From Edaphobacter bradus (GTDB lineage Bacteria; Acidobacteriota; Terriglobia; Terriglobales; Acidobacteriaceae), in assembly GCF_025685645.1 (NCBI RefSeq), contig NZ_JAGSYF010000001.1:1054001-1118000 (forward strand): a DNA stretch of 64,000 nucleotides, given 5' to 3'. Below the pieces are notes generated by a model. It saw nothing but the letters and a program-made list of their open reading frames with translations, was not told the DNA's origin and made no database searches. Of the stretch, positions 7,962 through 16,059 are shown piece by piece (the first letter of the stretch is position 1; each line of letters opens with the position of its first letter). Both the position numbers and the translations under genes were made by a program.

Positions 7962-8894
7962 TTAGACGCCCCGCGCCTGCTCGGCCCAGTTCAGCGGCCG
8001 TTCGAGCCGCCGTTCCAGCACCTTGAGGTCCGGATCGAAGTTTGGGATGCGCGTGATCCACTCAGCGTCCGGTTCATACGCATCCTGCGGGATAAGGCCG
8101 ATCAGCTCGCTGTCCTCCAAGTCGGCGCCGTGGCGCTGGGCAAGCTCCAGCAGCCTCGCATAGACCTTCCGCATCGGCGTCGTGCGATGGTCGGTAATGT
8201 TCATCGTGACCTGCGCCCTGCCTCCGGCAAGCACGCCCAGCGCCTTGACCCCATGCAGACCGCCATTCGAGGCACGAATGTCACGCGCAATCGCCCGGGC
8301 TTGAGTCACATCCGGCTGGCGAAGGTAAACGTTGTAGGCAATCAGAAAGCTCCGCGCACCCACCACCGATGCCCCCGCGGTTTCATGCAGCTCCGGCCCG
8401 CCGATGTCCGGACGGCGCGAGGCGTCCCGCTGCACCGCATCACGCAGTCCTTCAAACTGTCCCTTGCGAACGTCCTCAAGTTGCACCCGGTCCGGACGGG
8501 CTGCCGCAGCCCCGTAGAAGTACACCGGAACACCATACCGCCGCCAGATCAGCAGCCCAGCCTGCCGCGCGAGCACCGCGCAGTCCGCCAGCGAGGCTCC
8601 GCTGACCGGGATGAAGGGGATCACGTCCGCAGCGCCGATACGGGGGTGGACTCCATTCTGTTGCGTTAGATCAATCAACTCCGCGGCCTTGCCCGCAGCG
8701 CGAACCGCAGATTCAACAACGGCCTCAGGCGAACCCGCAATCGTGACGACCGAGCGGTTGTGCGCCGTATCGAGCGACCAGTCTAGAAGGCGTACACCCT
8801 CCACCTCCATGGACGCGACAATTCGCCTTACCTTGCTGGACTCTGTGCCCTCGGAAAAGTTTGGAACGCATTCGATGATTGCTTCTGGGTTCAC
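7962..8894 (-). CDS. ftcD: Glutamate formimidoyltransferase
   Basis: 310 residues from GTG 8894, four bases after the stop of the upstream barrel gene. It starts VNPEAIIECVPNFSEG, the formiminotransferase N-terminal signature, and carries DTAHNRSVVTIAG, NGVHPRIGAADVIPFIPVSG and a C-terminal TMNITDHRTTPM. Length fits the formiminotransferase N- plus C-subdomains only. The cyclodeaminase domain of bifunctional FtcD is missing. The reaction transfers the formimino group from N-formimino-glutamate to tetrahydrofolate in histidine degradation. No hut genes are adjacent, so a role in histidine use is inferred from family alone. Confidence 0.9.
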   Translation of the reverse strand: MNPEAIIECVPNFSEGTESSKVRRIVASMEVEGVRLLDWSLDTAHNRSVVTIAGSPEAVVESAVRAAGKAAELIDLTQQNGVHPRIGAADVIPFIPVSGASLADCAVLARQAGLLIWRRYGVPVYFYGAAAARPDRVQLEDVRKGQFEGLRDAVQRDASRRPDIGGPELHETAGASVVGARSFLIAYNVYLRQPDVTQARAIARDIRASNGGLHGVKALGVLAGGRAQVTMNITDHRTTPMRKVYARLLELAQRHGADLEDSELIGLIPQDAYEPDAEWITRIPNFDPDLKVLERRLERPLNWAEQARGV

Positions 8895-8898
8895 TTCT

Positions 8899-9627
8899 CT
8901 ATTTCCACCATGTGTAGCCGACTGTGAATTGTACGCTCGCGTTGACACCGGGGTTCTTGTCGCCGATCGACGCGCTGGAGATGTGCACAGCATTGGCGCC
9001 GAAGTCAATAGAACGGCGCGGGCGGACGAAGTAGTGAAGCCCCACGCCAAACTGCGGAGTGAAGTTCCAGACGCTGGTATTGGCGCTGGGGCCGTCGTTG
9101 AAAGTGGTGTAAGGAGGGCCACCAACCGGAGGATACTTATGATTCGTCCAGATCACACCGCCTCCTCCCTGCGCCCACGGTACAAGACGTCGCGAGCTCG
9201 AGAAGTTCCACCGCAAAAGGATGGGAGTGATGGAGACGCCGGTATAGGTTCCACCTACGGTGTAGGGAGCCGAGCAACTGGTGTTCGTGGTACAGAGCTT
9301 GCGCTGGAAGCGAGGAGTGTAGGACTGCCAGAAGGGAAACACCTCGACGGCGTATTCAAAGTTTCCATGCAGGAGGCCTGGGCCTACATTGGAGGTCAGT
9401 ACCTTGCCCGCATGCCCGCCCAGCATCAGGAACTTGAAATCGTTGCGGTCGCCGGTGCCAAAGCCGCCCTGAACAATGCCCCCAACCTCAAGTGGTCTGC
9501 GTGCTGACGTATCGCTGAGCGGATTAACGGCAGCCGGAGTAGCCTGTGCGACAGCCGGAAGAACTGAGACCGCTAAAGCTAGAGCCAATATGCAGAGTTT
9601 TCCAACCAGTCGAATTGAGTGCGTCAA
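8899..9627 (-). CDS. Outer-membrane beta-barrel, PagL-like acyloxyacyl hydrolase
   Basis: 242 residues from TTG 9627, chosen because GGGAG lies six bases upstream and a clean signal peptide follows (VGKLCILALALAVSVLPAVA then QA). The rest is alternating hydrophobic/aromatic strands ending in an aromatic C-terminus (GYTWWK), as in outer-membrane barrels. Near the C-terminus NAVHISSASIGDKNPGVN resembles the PagL H-x-S-N...N-P-G active-site region of lipid A 3-O-deacylases, retaining His and Ser. The activity is inferred; a non-catalytic barrel is possible. Stop and the next start (ftcD) are four bases apart, so the two may be co-transcribed. Confidence 0.7.
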   Translation of the reverse strand: MTHSIRLVGKLCILALALAVSVLPAVAQATPAAVNPLSDTSARRPLEVGGIVQGGFGTGDRNDFKFLMLGGHAGKVLTSNVGPGLLHGNFEYAVEVFPFWQSYTPRFQRKLCTTNTSCSAPYTVGGTYTGVSITPILLRWNFSSSRRLVPWAQGGGGVIWTNHKYPPVGGPPYTTFNDGPSANTSVWNFTPQFGVGLHYFVRPRRSIDFGANAVHISSASIGDKNPGVNASVQFTVGYTWWK

Positions 9628-9663
9628 ATGAGGCTCCCGCTTTAAGATGAGTGGCAGAAGAAA

Positions 9664-9682
9664 GGCCGCCAAAGCGGCGGCC
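9664..9682 (-). terminator. Intrinsic terminator after yebC
   Basis: Seven-pair GC stem (arms 9664-9670 and 9676-9682), five-base loop, followed on the minus strand by TTTCTTCT. It lies 26 bases past the yebC stop. Confidence 0.75.
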
Positions 9683-9707
9683 TCGGTGAAGAAAAGACCG
9701 TTCTGAC

Positions 9708-10448
9708 TTAGCTTGCGACAGCAGCTTCGTCCATGTCGAAGTTCGAGTAGACATTTTGCGTGTCGTCGAGGTCCTCGATCGCTTCAAGGAGGCGAATCAT
9801 CGCATTGGCCTGAGCGCCCTCAAGCTTCGTGTAGCTCGAAGCGATCTTGGTGACCTCCGCGTGCTCGGGAGCGATCTTCGCGGCCTTGAGGGCCTCGGTG
9901 ACGGCCTCGAAGTCCTTGGGATCCGTGAGGACCTCCCAGTTTTCGCCCTCATCGCTAAGGTCTTCGGCGCCCGCTTCGAGGACGATCTCCGTGAGCCTCT
10001 CCTCGCTGGCAGCCGACTTCGCGATCGTGATAACACCCTTCTTGGTGAACATCCACGCGACGGCGCCTTCCGCTCCCAGATTGCCGCCGTTTTTTGAGAA
10101 CGCGTGACGAATCTCACTGACGGCGCGGTTCTTGTTGTCGGTAAGCACGTCGACGATGACTGCCACTCCGCCCGGGCCGTAGCCCTCGTAGGTGATCTCC
10201 TCATAGGAGACGCCCTCAAGTTCGCCAGTGCCACGCTGGATGGCGCGCTTGATGTTGTCGGCGGGCATGTTCTCTGCTTTGGCCGCGGCGATAGCGGTAC
10301 GCAGGCGCGGGTTGCCATCGGGATCACCACCACCCTGCTTGGCGGCAATAGTGATTTCCTTGATCAGGCGGGTGAAGATCTTGCCACGTTTGGCGTCAAG
10401 CGCGCCCTTCTTGTGCTTGATTGTGGCCCATTTTGAGTGGCCTGACAT
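9708..10448 (-). CDS. yebC: YebC/PmpR-family protein
   Basis: 246 residues, normal for the family. It opens [20 protein letters not shown] then [16 protein letters not shown], the invariant YebC N-terminus, and carries [17 protein letters not shown] and [19 protein letters not shown]. YebC proteins have been described as DNA-binding regulators and, more recently, as factors relieving ribosome stalling at proline-rich sequences. Which applies here cannot be told from the sequence. It is monocistronic with a terminator downstream. ATG 10448 is the conserved start. Confidence 0.97.
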   Translation of the reverse strand: MSGHSKWATIKHKKGALDAKRGKIFTRLIKEITIAAKQGGGDPDGNPRLRTAIAAAKAENMPADNIKRAIQRGTGELEGVSYEEITYEGYGPGGVAVIVDVLTDNKNRAVSEIRHAFSKNGGNLGAEGAVAWMFTKKGVITIAKSAASEERLTEIVLEAGAEDLSDEGENWEVLTDPKDFEAVTEALKAAKIAPEHAEVTKIASSYTKLEGAQANAMIRLLEAIEDLDDTQNVYSNFDMDEAAVAS

Positions 10449-10531
10449 GAACGACCTCTTGGGTGATTTAGCGCGGGTTTACGGGATTCACCGAACCTCA
10501 TGCGACCTTGTGATTTTACCACGCGGTGAGA

Positions 10532-11821
10532 CTAAAGAACCTCGGGTGAGAGGAGATCGCGAATGGTCTCGCGGCGGCGGATCAACCTGACGGAAGAGCC
10601 GTCGACGAGGACCTCTGCCGGGCGAGGACGGCTGTTGTAGTTCGAGGTGAGCGTCATTCCGTAGGCCCCCGCGTCAAGAATCAGAACAAGATCCCCTTGC
10701 TTCACCGCGGGCAGATTGCGGTCCCGAGCAAAGAAGTCGCCAGACTCGCAGACTGGGCCGACGACGTCAGCCGTCAGCTCGCTCTTCCCTGCTGGCTCCT
10801 TCACGGGGACGATCTCGTGGTGTGCATGGTACAGCGCAGGGCGGATGAGATCGTTCATTGCCGCGTCCGTAATGACGAAGGTCTTCGCGCCGTTCTTTTT
10901 GACTACAAGAACGCGGGTCAGCAAGGCTCCGGCCTGGGCAACGATGAACCGGCCAGGCTCGAGCAGAAGATGCGCAGCCTCGCCGCCAAGCCCCCTGTTC
11001 AGAGCGGCAGCATACTTCTGCACCTGCTGCGCAGGATGGAAGGGCGAGTCGCTGTAATCAATCCCAAGGCCACCTCCGGCATCGACGTAACGAATCTCGT
11101 GACCATCGGTACGCAGGTCGGCGATCAACGAGGTCACACGAGCCAGAGCAGCGGTGAAGGGATCGACCTTGCGGATCTGCGAGCCGATATGAACGCTCAC
11201 GCCAGCAGGATCGAGCCACTTGGACCGCGCTGCCCTGTGGTACATTGCGCGGGCAATTTTGATGTCGATGCCAAACTTGTGTTCCCGCAGGCCGGTCGAG
11301 ATATAGGGGTGAGTCTCGGCAAAGACGTCCGGGTTGACGCGAAGAGCGAAGCGGGCTCGAACCTTGAGCGCCTGCGCTCGGGATGCGAGCAACTCCAGCT
11401 CAGTTTCTGACTCGACATTGAACAGCAGGATGCCCGCCTTGAGTGCGGCATCAATCTCCCACGGCTGCTTGCCCACGCCTGAGAAGACAACCTTCCTAAG
11501 GGCAGGCTTGTGCGCCCGGCCAACACGCTCCAGTTCGCCCCCCGAAACAATATCGAAGCCAGCGCCTTGCCGCGCTAGCAGGCGAAGGATCGCCAGCGAC
11601 GAATTCGCCTTGACTGCGTAGCAGACAGTATGGGGCCGGTCGGAGAAGGCCTGCTCGAAGAGCTGAAAGCGGTGCGAGATCTGCTCCGCCGAGTAGACAT
11701 AGAGCGGAGTACCGTGTTGCTCAGCGAGGTCGGCTAAGCTAACCCCATCGCAGAACAGCCTGCGGCGGCGATAGGTAAATGGGCGTGCGACGTCTTGGAA
11801 TGTGGGTGTCTTCTTGGTCAA
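10532..11821 (-). CDS. lysA: Diaminopimelate decarboxylase
   Basis: 429 residues, typical length. Fold type III PLP enzyme: VCYAVKAN with the Schiff-base Lys (about residue 71), VSVHIGSQI, the glycine-rich YVDAGGGLGIDY phosphate loop, EPGRFIVAQAG, and PVCESGD carrying the active-site Cys contributed to the dimer partner. It decarboxylates meso-diaminopimelate to lysine in the cytoplasm. The start ATG 11821 is three bases past the stop of the PspC-type gene, so both probably share a transcript. No lysine riboswitch is evident upstream of the pair. Confidence 0.97.
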   Translation of the reverse strand: MTKKTPTFQDVARPFTYRRRRLFCDGVSLADLAEQHGTPLYVYSAEQISHRFQLFEQAFSDRPHTVCYAVKANSSLAILRLLARQGAGFDIVSGGELERVGRAHKPALRKVVFSGVGKQPWEIDAALKAGILLFNVESETELELLASRAQALKVRARFALRVNPDVFAETHPYISTGLREHKFGIDIKIARAMYHRAARSKWLDPAGVSVHIGSQIRKVDPFTAALARVTSLIADLRTDGHEIRYVDAGGGLGIDYSDSPFHPAQQVQKYAAALNRGLGGEAAHLLLEPGRFIVAQAGALLTRVLVVKKNGAKTFVITDAAMNDLIRPALYHAHHEIVPVKEPAGKSELTADVVGPVCESGDFFARDRNLPAVKQGDLVLILDAGAYGMTLTSNYNSRPRPAEVLVDGSSVRLIRRRETIRDLLSPEVL

Positions 11822-11824
11822 AAC

Positions 11825-12130
11825 TCAGATGCTCTTCGTAGGGATTGCGTAAGGTTCTTCGGGAATGATGACCCAGGCGGCGATGTACGCCAGGGCGCCG
11901 ACTCCCGTGAGAACGATCAGTAAAGCGGCGATGATCCGCACGACATTGAGGTCCCACCCGTAGTGCTGTGCAAAAGCCGCGCAGACACCGGCAATCATTC
12001 GGTTCTGTCGTGGACGCACCATTGTACTGGTGGGCTGCGGCGTCCAGAAAGAACTCGTGGCCGCTGCTCCGCAGGCCGAGCAGAAGCGGGATGACGGATC
12101 CATCTGCTTTCCACAACGAGTACAGAACAT
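11825..12130 (-). CDS. Zinc-ribbon plus PspC-domain membrane protein
   Basis: 101 residues. It begins with a zinc ribbon, MFCTRCGKQMDPSSRFCSAC (CxxC...CxxC, residues 3-20). Next comes a PspC domain: RPRQNRMIAGVCAAFAQHYG, then WDLNVVRIIAALLIVLTGVG and a hydrophobic segment ending WVIIPEEP. PspC domains anchor to the inner membrane. In enterobacteria PspC helps control the phage-shock response, but no other psp gene is nearby, so the role is unknown. It directly precedes lysA with three bases between the genes, a link that looks positional rather than functional. Confidence 0.88.
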   Translation of the reverse strand: MFCTRCGKQMDPSSRFCSACGAAATSSFWTPQPTSTMVRPRQNRMIAGVCAAFAQHYGWDLNVVRIIAALLIVLTGVGALAYIAAWVIIPEEPYAIPTKSI

Positions 12131-12228
12131 GGAAGTTCTCCGGAGATTCTATTGTGACACATCGCCGAAACGACTGTCGCAGAAGCAGATACGGAGGAAA
12201 GCAGAAAAAGTTCATCCGCAGATGGCGC

Positions 12229-13455
12229 TTACTCCCTCCCATACGGAACTTTGAGATAGCGTCGTGCAGTTTCGGCCTGAGACTGATCGCCGCCACTGGC
12301 GCTGGCCTTCCGGTATTGCGTGATCGCGTTGTCGCGCTGATGAAGCAGGTCGAACATCTCGCCTGCATTCAGTTGGGCTCGCTTGCGCAGCCAGTCCGTG
12401 CAGTTAGGTTGAGCCGCAGCCTGAAGGTAGTTCTCTGCCGCGTCTGCGATGAGATTCTGGCCGCGCTGGGTATCCGCCAGACCGAAGTAAGCCAGTTGGA
12501 GACGCGGGTCGGTGAAGTAATTCGGCTTGCGAGCGTCCTCTAATACACGCTTGTAGGTCGCAATAGCAGCGGGGCCATCTCCCTTGTCCTTGATGAGGTT
12601 GGCTTCTTCAAGGCGAAAGAGATAGTCGTGCGGATACTGCTCCGCCTGAGCACGCTGAACCACGATAGCCTCCTCGTACCGGCCGTCGTGGCGAAGAAAG
12701 AGAGAGAGGGCCGTGCGCGACTCGACGTTGTTGACCACGCCGTGAGCAGCAGCCTCACGAAGCAGTTGAAGGCCCTTCTCCTTGTTGCCCGTGACACCGG
12801 TTACACCAATCATGATGCGGATAAATCGAGGCAGGCTGGCGACAGCGAACTGCTGAATCCCCACGGCCATCTTTGCGTCGGCATAGTCGGGATCGATCTT
12901 CAGGGCCTGCTCACTGTCTCCTCGCGAAGCATAACCCTGACGGGCAGCGGCGACAAAGCTGTGGTCTGCCAGCGTAATAAACGCAGCGTGCATACCGCGA
13001 GCATAACCGCGAGCAAAATAAGCATTGGCGTCATTAGGGTTGGTGCGGAGCTGCTCATCGCATAACGCAATGGCGTGATTCGTTAGCTGCTCGATGCGGT
13101 CGCGCGTCGCCTTTGGAATGTTGACTTCGCGTTTTGTGAAGAGAAAAGAGTTGTGGGCGTAGTAGGTCGTATCCAGCAGGTCCTGATGATACAGCTCGCG
13201 AAAGATGAGCGTCATCAAAATATAGTTCGACGCCATGGGGTTCTGCGGATTTGCACGCTGAATCGCCTCAAAGCGCGAGAGGGCCCCGTCGTAGTCGAGG
13301 TTGTAGAAGAGATCGTGGGCTTCCCGAACCTGGGGAGTCAGGTTGATCGGATCGGTGTGGAGATTCTGGTTTACCGGCTGTGCGGCAAAGACCGTCGTTG
13401 TAAAGCAAACGCACAAAAGACCGGCAAACGAGAGACAACGCAGCTTCGAAATCAT
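12229..13455 (-). CDS. Secreted TPR-repeat protein
   Basis: 408 residues with a signal peptide (LRCLSFAGLLCVCFTTTVFA then AQP, residues 5-27). The mature protein is helical with tetratricopeptide-like units, for example ALSRFEAIQRANPQNPMASN, CDEQLRTNPNDANAYFARGY and GDSEQALKIDPDYADAKMAV. A periplasmic scaffold function is likely but the partner is unknown. A conserved acidobacterial-type pattern (AHDLFYNLDYDGALSRFEAI near residue 46) opens the repeats. Stand-alone gene with its promoter presumably in 13456-13609, which is shared divergently with the next gene. Confidence 0.8.
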   Translation of the reverse strand: MISKLRCLSFAGLLCVCFTTTVFAAQPVNQNLHTDPINLTPQVREAHDLFYNLDYDGALSRFEAIQRANPQNPMASNYILMTLIFRELYHQDLLDTTYYAHNSFLFTKREVNIPKATRDRIEQLTNHAIALCDEQLRTNPNDANAYFARGYARGMHAAFITLADHSFVAAARQGYASRGDSEQALKIDPDYADAKMAVGIQQFAVASLPRFIRIMIGVTGVTGNKEKGLQLLREAAAHGVVNNVESRTALSLFLRHDGRYEEAIVVQRAQAEQYPHDYLFRLEEANLIKDKGDGPAAIATYKRVLEDARKPNYFTDPRLQLAYFGLADTQRGQNLIADAAENYLQAAAQPNCTDWLRKRAQLNAGEMFDLLHQRDNAITQYRKASASGGDQSQAETARRYLKVPYGRE

Positions 13456-13524
13456 GATGAGGGGTGATCTAACTCCAGCTATTCCAGGATGCAGTCCAAG
13501 GACTCACAATCTGTCCTTAGAGTA

Positions 13525-13552
13525 TTGGACTACTGTGACCGTAGACTATACC
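13525..13552 (+). promoter_or_regulatory. Possible sigma-70-type promoter for the 13610 gene
   Basis: TTGGAC at 13525-13530, a 16-base spacer, and TATACC at 13547-13552, about 58 bases before ATG 13610. A reasonable but not perfect match to TTGACA-N17-TATAAT. No experimental support. Confidence 0.4.
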
Positions 13553-13609
13553 CTTGATCGCCGGGATTTTTCGGCGAATCGCTTCCTTTGCCACACTCGA
13601 AGGGAAATC

Positions 13610-14065
13610 ATGACACGGTTTGAGCTGCTTCAACTACTAGTGGGCCAGGCTCGCAACAATGGCTTCGAGTTTCGGAAGTGGTATGTCGGAAAGCTGGGAA
13701 TCCCGTGGAAGAACGCGCGTGAGGCTCTGGAGACTCTCGCAGCCGAGCGGCGGTACTATGCCCTGCTCTTCTCTCACGAATTCGCGTCAAGCTTCTGGAA
13801 GCCCGGAGAGCTCATGACCTTCCAGGTACCCACGCAGACATTTACGCGCAGGATGGCCGACGGGACTATCGGCACCGTCCAGCGCAAGGCCTACACGCGG
13901 CGCAGCACGCGTGATGATGCCTGGCGATACCACCTGAGGGAGATGGCTCTCGCCGAAGAACCCCTGCGATACATGCGGCGCTATCTCCGCGTGGCCGATG
14001 ACCTCGAAGAAGAGGGCGAACAGGAGATCCGAATCGAAGCATCCGGAACGGACGACGAGTCCTAA
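13610..14065 (+). CDS. Hypothetical protein
   Basis: 151 residues from ATG 13610, with AAGGGA seven bases upstream. In-frame codons further upstream belong to untranslated sequence containing a promoter-like element. The protein starts TRFELLQLLVGQARNNGFEF and is charged and soluble: RKWYVGKLGIPWKNAREALE, a central region rich in Phe/Arg, and an acidic C-terminus (DDLEEEGEQEIRIEASGTDD). No signal peptide or membrane segment. I do not recognise a family. It ends inside the last four bases of the convergent DinB-like gene. Confidence 0.75.
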   Translation: MTRFELLQLLVGQARNNGFEFRKWYVGKLGIPWKNAREALETLAAERRYYALLFSHEFASSFWKPGELMTFQVPTQTFTRRMADGTIGTVQRKAYTRRSTRDDAWRYHLREMALAEEPLRYMRRYLRVADDLEEEGEQEIRIEASGTDDES

Positions 14066-14601
14066 ATACCATGGTCGCGCCGGATCTCGAGGATCTGCTT
14101 CACGTGGTGACAGCCATGAGCGAGATGAAAACGCCGCCACTGCGCAACGCTGAGCGGACCGAGAATCCCGTGACTTACCGAGCGTCCTGAGCCGAAGCGC
14201 CCTCCGGCCTCAGCAAAAAGCTTATCCATAAATTGCAGAAGCTCTGCCGTCTCCTGTGCGAGCGCTGCTCCAGTGAGGTGATCCTCAGCGGAAGGCGAAG
14301 CGGCGGGCGGTACAACCATGGGAGGAGCCTCTCTGCCGCTCGGGAAAAAGCCAAGCCCTGTAATCAGAAACCGAGCGCAGTGCTGGGGAACGGTTGGCCT
14401 TGAACGCGTCGGCCGCCCCTTGGCCAGGCGCTCCTGAATGAGACCGGCGGTGGACTTATACGACAGGCAGAGATGCTGAGCGATCTGCTGGATAGTCCAC
14501 TTGTCCGGAGAGTCTGCAGTGCGAAGCTGCGTCTGGGCAGACGTCAGGCCCTCGAGCGAGTGAGCGATCCGTTGCTGGAGCTTCTCCAGATTAGGGTCCA
14601 T
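14062..14601 (-). CDS. DinB-like / DUF1569-type four-helix protein
   Basis: 179 residues from ATG 14601 (an in-frame GTG at 14613 adds four). The N-terminal helix NLEKLQQRIAHSLEGLTSAQ, WTIQQIAQHLCLSY with the first His, and a C-terminal RRFHLAHGCHHVKQILEI with clustered His match the DinB/DUF1569 pattern, where three His bind a metal. Many homologues are thiol transferases or unknown. Convergent with the 13610 gene, overlapping it by four bases. The activity is unproven. Confidence 0.75.
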   Translation of the reverse strand: MDPNLEKLQQRIAHSLEGLTSAQTQLRTADSPDKWTIQQIAQHLCLSYKSTAGLIQERLAKGRPTRSRPTVPQHCARFLITGLGFFPSGREAPPMVVPPAASPSAEDHLTGAALAQETAELLQFMDKLFAEAGGRFGSGRSVSHGILGPLSVAQWRRFHLAHGCHHVKQILEIRRDHGI

Positions 14602-14633
14602 AGCTGACCGCACAAGACTACACCCCGCTGTGC

Positions 14634-15407
14634 CTATTGCGCGTGCTCACGCTGCAATTCGCTGAGCGCCTTCCGGGCCTGCTTGATCTTGAGGCCGTCC
14701 GGATCGAGCTTGAGATACGCATTGAACTCAGCGATCGCCTCATCGCGTTTTTTCAATCTCTGGGCAAGGTGGGCAAGGGTGAAGTGGGCATCCGAATCGT
14801 TGGGCTGATACTTCACAGCGTCCTTGGCCCTGAGATATGCCGCGTTGAGATCGCCACTGCTTTCGTAGAAACTGGCGACATTGAGATCCTCGGCTGCCCG
14901 CTCTTCATCCGACTGAATCCTCTCGACCTTGGGAAGCTTTTTACGGCCCGGCGTCGGTGCGGGAGCGTCTGTGTCAGCAGGCTTCGACGACGCGGCATCC
15001 CCGGGATCGGTATCGGAGTTGCTGCCCGAACTGCTGCTGGAACCAGCGTCGGAGGAAGAAGAAGAGGATGGCGCGTCTCCTGGAAACGGATGATCAGCCG
15101 CGGCCGAGGAATGCGAGGCTCCGGAAGCCGGAGCATTCGGAGCCGGTGCGTTTGGTGCGGGAGCGTTGGGCGCAGGAGCACCTGGCATATCTGCTCCCGT
15201 GTCGCCGGGGAACGGAAACTGATCAGCCGTCGATGGATGCTTCGGCGTAGCTGTAGAGGGAGGACAGGTCTTGTTTTGGCTCGTTCCTGAGGACTGACAC
15301 GGAGCCGGCTGCTGCGAAGAGGAGGTCTGTGCGGCGCAGGTCATCGATAGTGCGGCTGACGAGAGCAACACGCAGGCTGCCAGTTCAATGGAAGACCGTT
15401 TTGCCAT
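14634..15407 (-). CDS. Secreted protein with low-complexity linker and TPR domain
   Basis: 257 residues from ATG 15407. ATG 15428 is an alternative and neither has a convincing ribosome site. Signal peptide SSIELAACVLLSSAALSMTC. Then comes a long Ser/Pro/Ala/Asp-rich linker, including three tandem APNAP units and runs of Ser, followed by a C-terminal TPR region (NVASFYESSGDLNAAYLRAK, DAVKYQPNDSDAHFTLAHLA, EAIAEFNAYLKLDPDG). The layout suggests a periplasmic protein holding a TPR module away from a membrane or wall anchor. No partner can be named. The linker is GC-rich tandem DNA and is probably length-variable between strains. Confidence 0.75.
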   Translation of the reverse strand: MAKRSSIELAACVLLSSAALSMTCAAQTSSSQQPAPCQSSGTSQNKTCPPSTATPKHPSTADQFPFPGDTGADMPGAPAPNAPAPNAPAPNAPASGASHSSAAADHPFPGDAPSSSSSSDAGSSSSSGSNSDTDPGDAASSKPADTDAPAPTPGRKKLPKVERIQSDEERAAEDLNVASFYESSGDLNAAYLRAKDAVKYQPNDSDAHFTLAHLAQRLKKRDEAIAEFNAYLKLDPDGLKIKQARKALSELQREHAQ

Positions 15408-15478
15408 CAACCTTAAGCTTACTCGCATAGTGATTGGACGCGGCCAATCCACTGTTTGTTATAGTCAGTCCAAAGGTG

Positions 15479-15517
15479 GGCTTCAGGAGTCAGAGTTGCT
15501 CTCTGACTTCTGAAGCC
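15479..15517 (+). repeat. 17-pair hairpin in the leader of the SET-domain gene
   Basis: Arms 15479-15495 and 15501-15517 pair over 17 positions with a single G-U wobble and a five-base loop (TTGCT). It lies 30 bases before ATG 15547. No T-run follows, so it is not a standard terminator for plus-strand transcription. It could be a leader structure or a REP-like element. Confidence 0.6.
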
Positions 15518-15546
15518 ACATACAACCGACCCAGGATTACCTCGCA

Positions 15547-16008
15547 ATGCTCAAAGGGCTTATCGTTCGTTCGTCTGCAATCCACGCGGCTGGCTGCTAT
15601 ACAACGCGGCCGATCAGGAAAGGCGCCAAGGTCGTTGAATACGACGGCCCGCGGTTCCCCAAAGAGGTGGCGGACGAGCGCTACAAAGACCGCTTTATCA
15701 CCTACCTGTTCAGCACCGGCGAGAATGGCGCGGTCATCGACGGGTTTGGAACCGCAATGTTCCTCAACCACTCCTGCGATCCAAACTGCGAGACCGAGGA
15801 CTTCGATGGCCGCATCTGGATCACGGCAATCCGTAATATTGCCGCTGGCGAAGAGCTGACCTACGAGTACAACCTTCACGACAGCGACGACGACGATGCA
15901 GACTGTCATTGCGGCGCTGTAAGCTGCCGGGGAACCATGTTCAGCGAGGATGAAGTGAAGCGCCGCGCCAGGCTCGCAAGAAAGAAAAAGACAGCCAGAA
16001 AATCTTAG
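15547..16008 (+). CDS. SET-domain protein methyltransferase
   Basis: 153 residues, a minimal SET protein. GLIVRSSAIHAAGCYTTRPI opens the domain. NHSCDPN (residues 74-80) and GEELTYEYN (101-109) are the hallmark SET motifs that bind S-adenosylmethionine and place the catalytic Tyr. A post-SET-like Cys cluster follows (CHCGAVSCRG, 120-129), and a Lys/Arg-rich tail ends the protein. Such proteins methylate protein lysines and are best known in eukaryotes, though scattered bacterial homologues exist. The substrate here is unknown. It lies upstream of dnaX with 51 bases between and its own structured leader. Confidence 0.9.
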   Translation: MLKGLIVRSSAIHAAGCYTTRPIRKGAKVVEYDGPRFPKEVADERYKDRFITYLFSTGENGAVIDGFGTAMFLNHSCDPNCETEDFDGRIWITAIRNIAAGEELTYEYNLHDSDDDDADCHCGAVSCRGTMFSEDEVKRRARLARKKKTARKS

Positions 16009-16035
16009 GCAGCGCGGAGGCTACAATAGCAAAAT

Positions 16036-16050
16036 GCGGCTCGTAGCCGC
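16036..16050 (+). other. Short hairpin just upstream of dnaX
   Basis: Arms GCGGCT and AGCCGC (16036-16041 and 16045-16050) with a three-base loop, followed by CTTCTGTTT and then the dnaX ATG. It may act as a weak terminator for the SET gene or shape dnaX translation. TACAAT at 16022-16027 could be a -10 element. Confidence 0.35.
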
Positions 16051-16059
16051 CTTCTGTTT

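Noticed and set aside
14634..15407. Lipobox at LSMTC in the TPR protein
   Set aside because: The residues before Cys (S-M-T) do not fit the lipobox pattern; ordinary signal cleavage is more likely.
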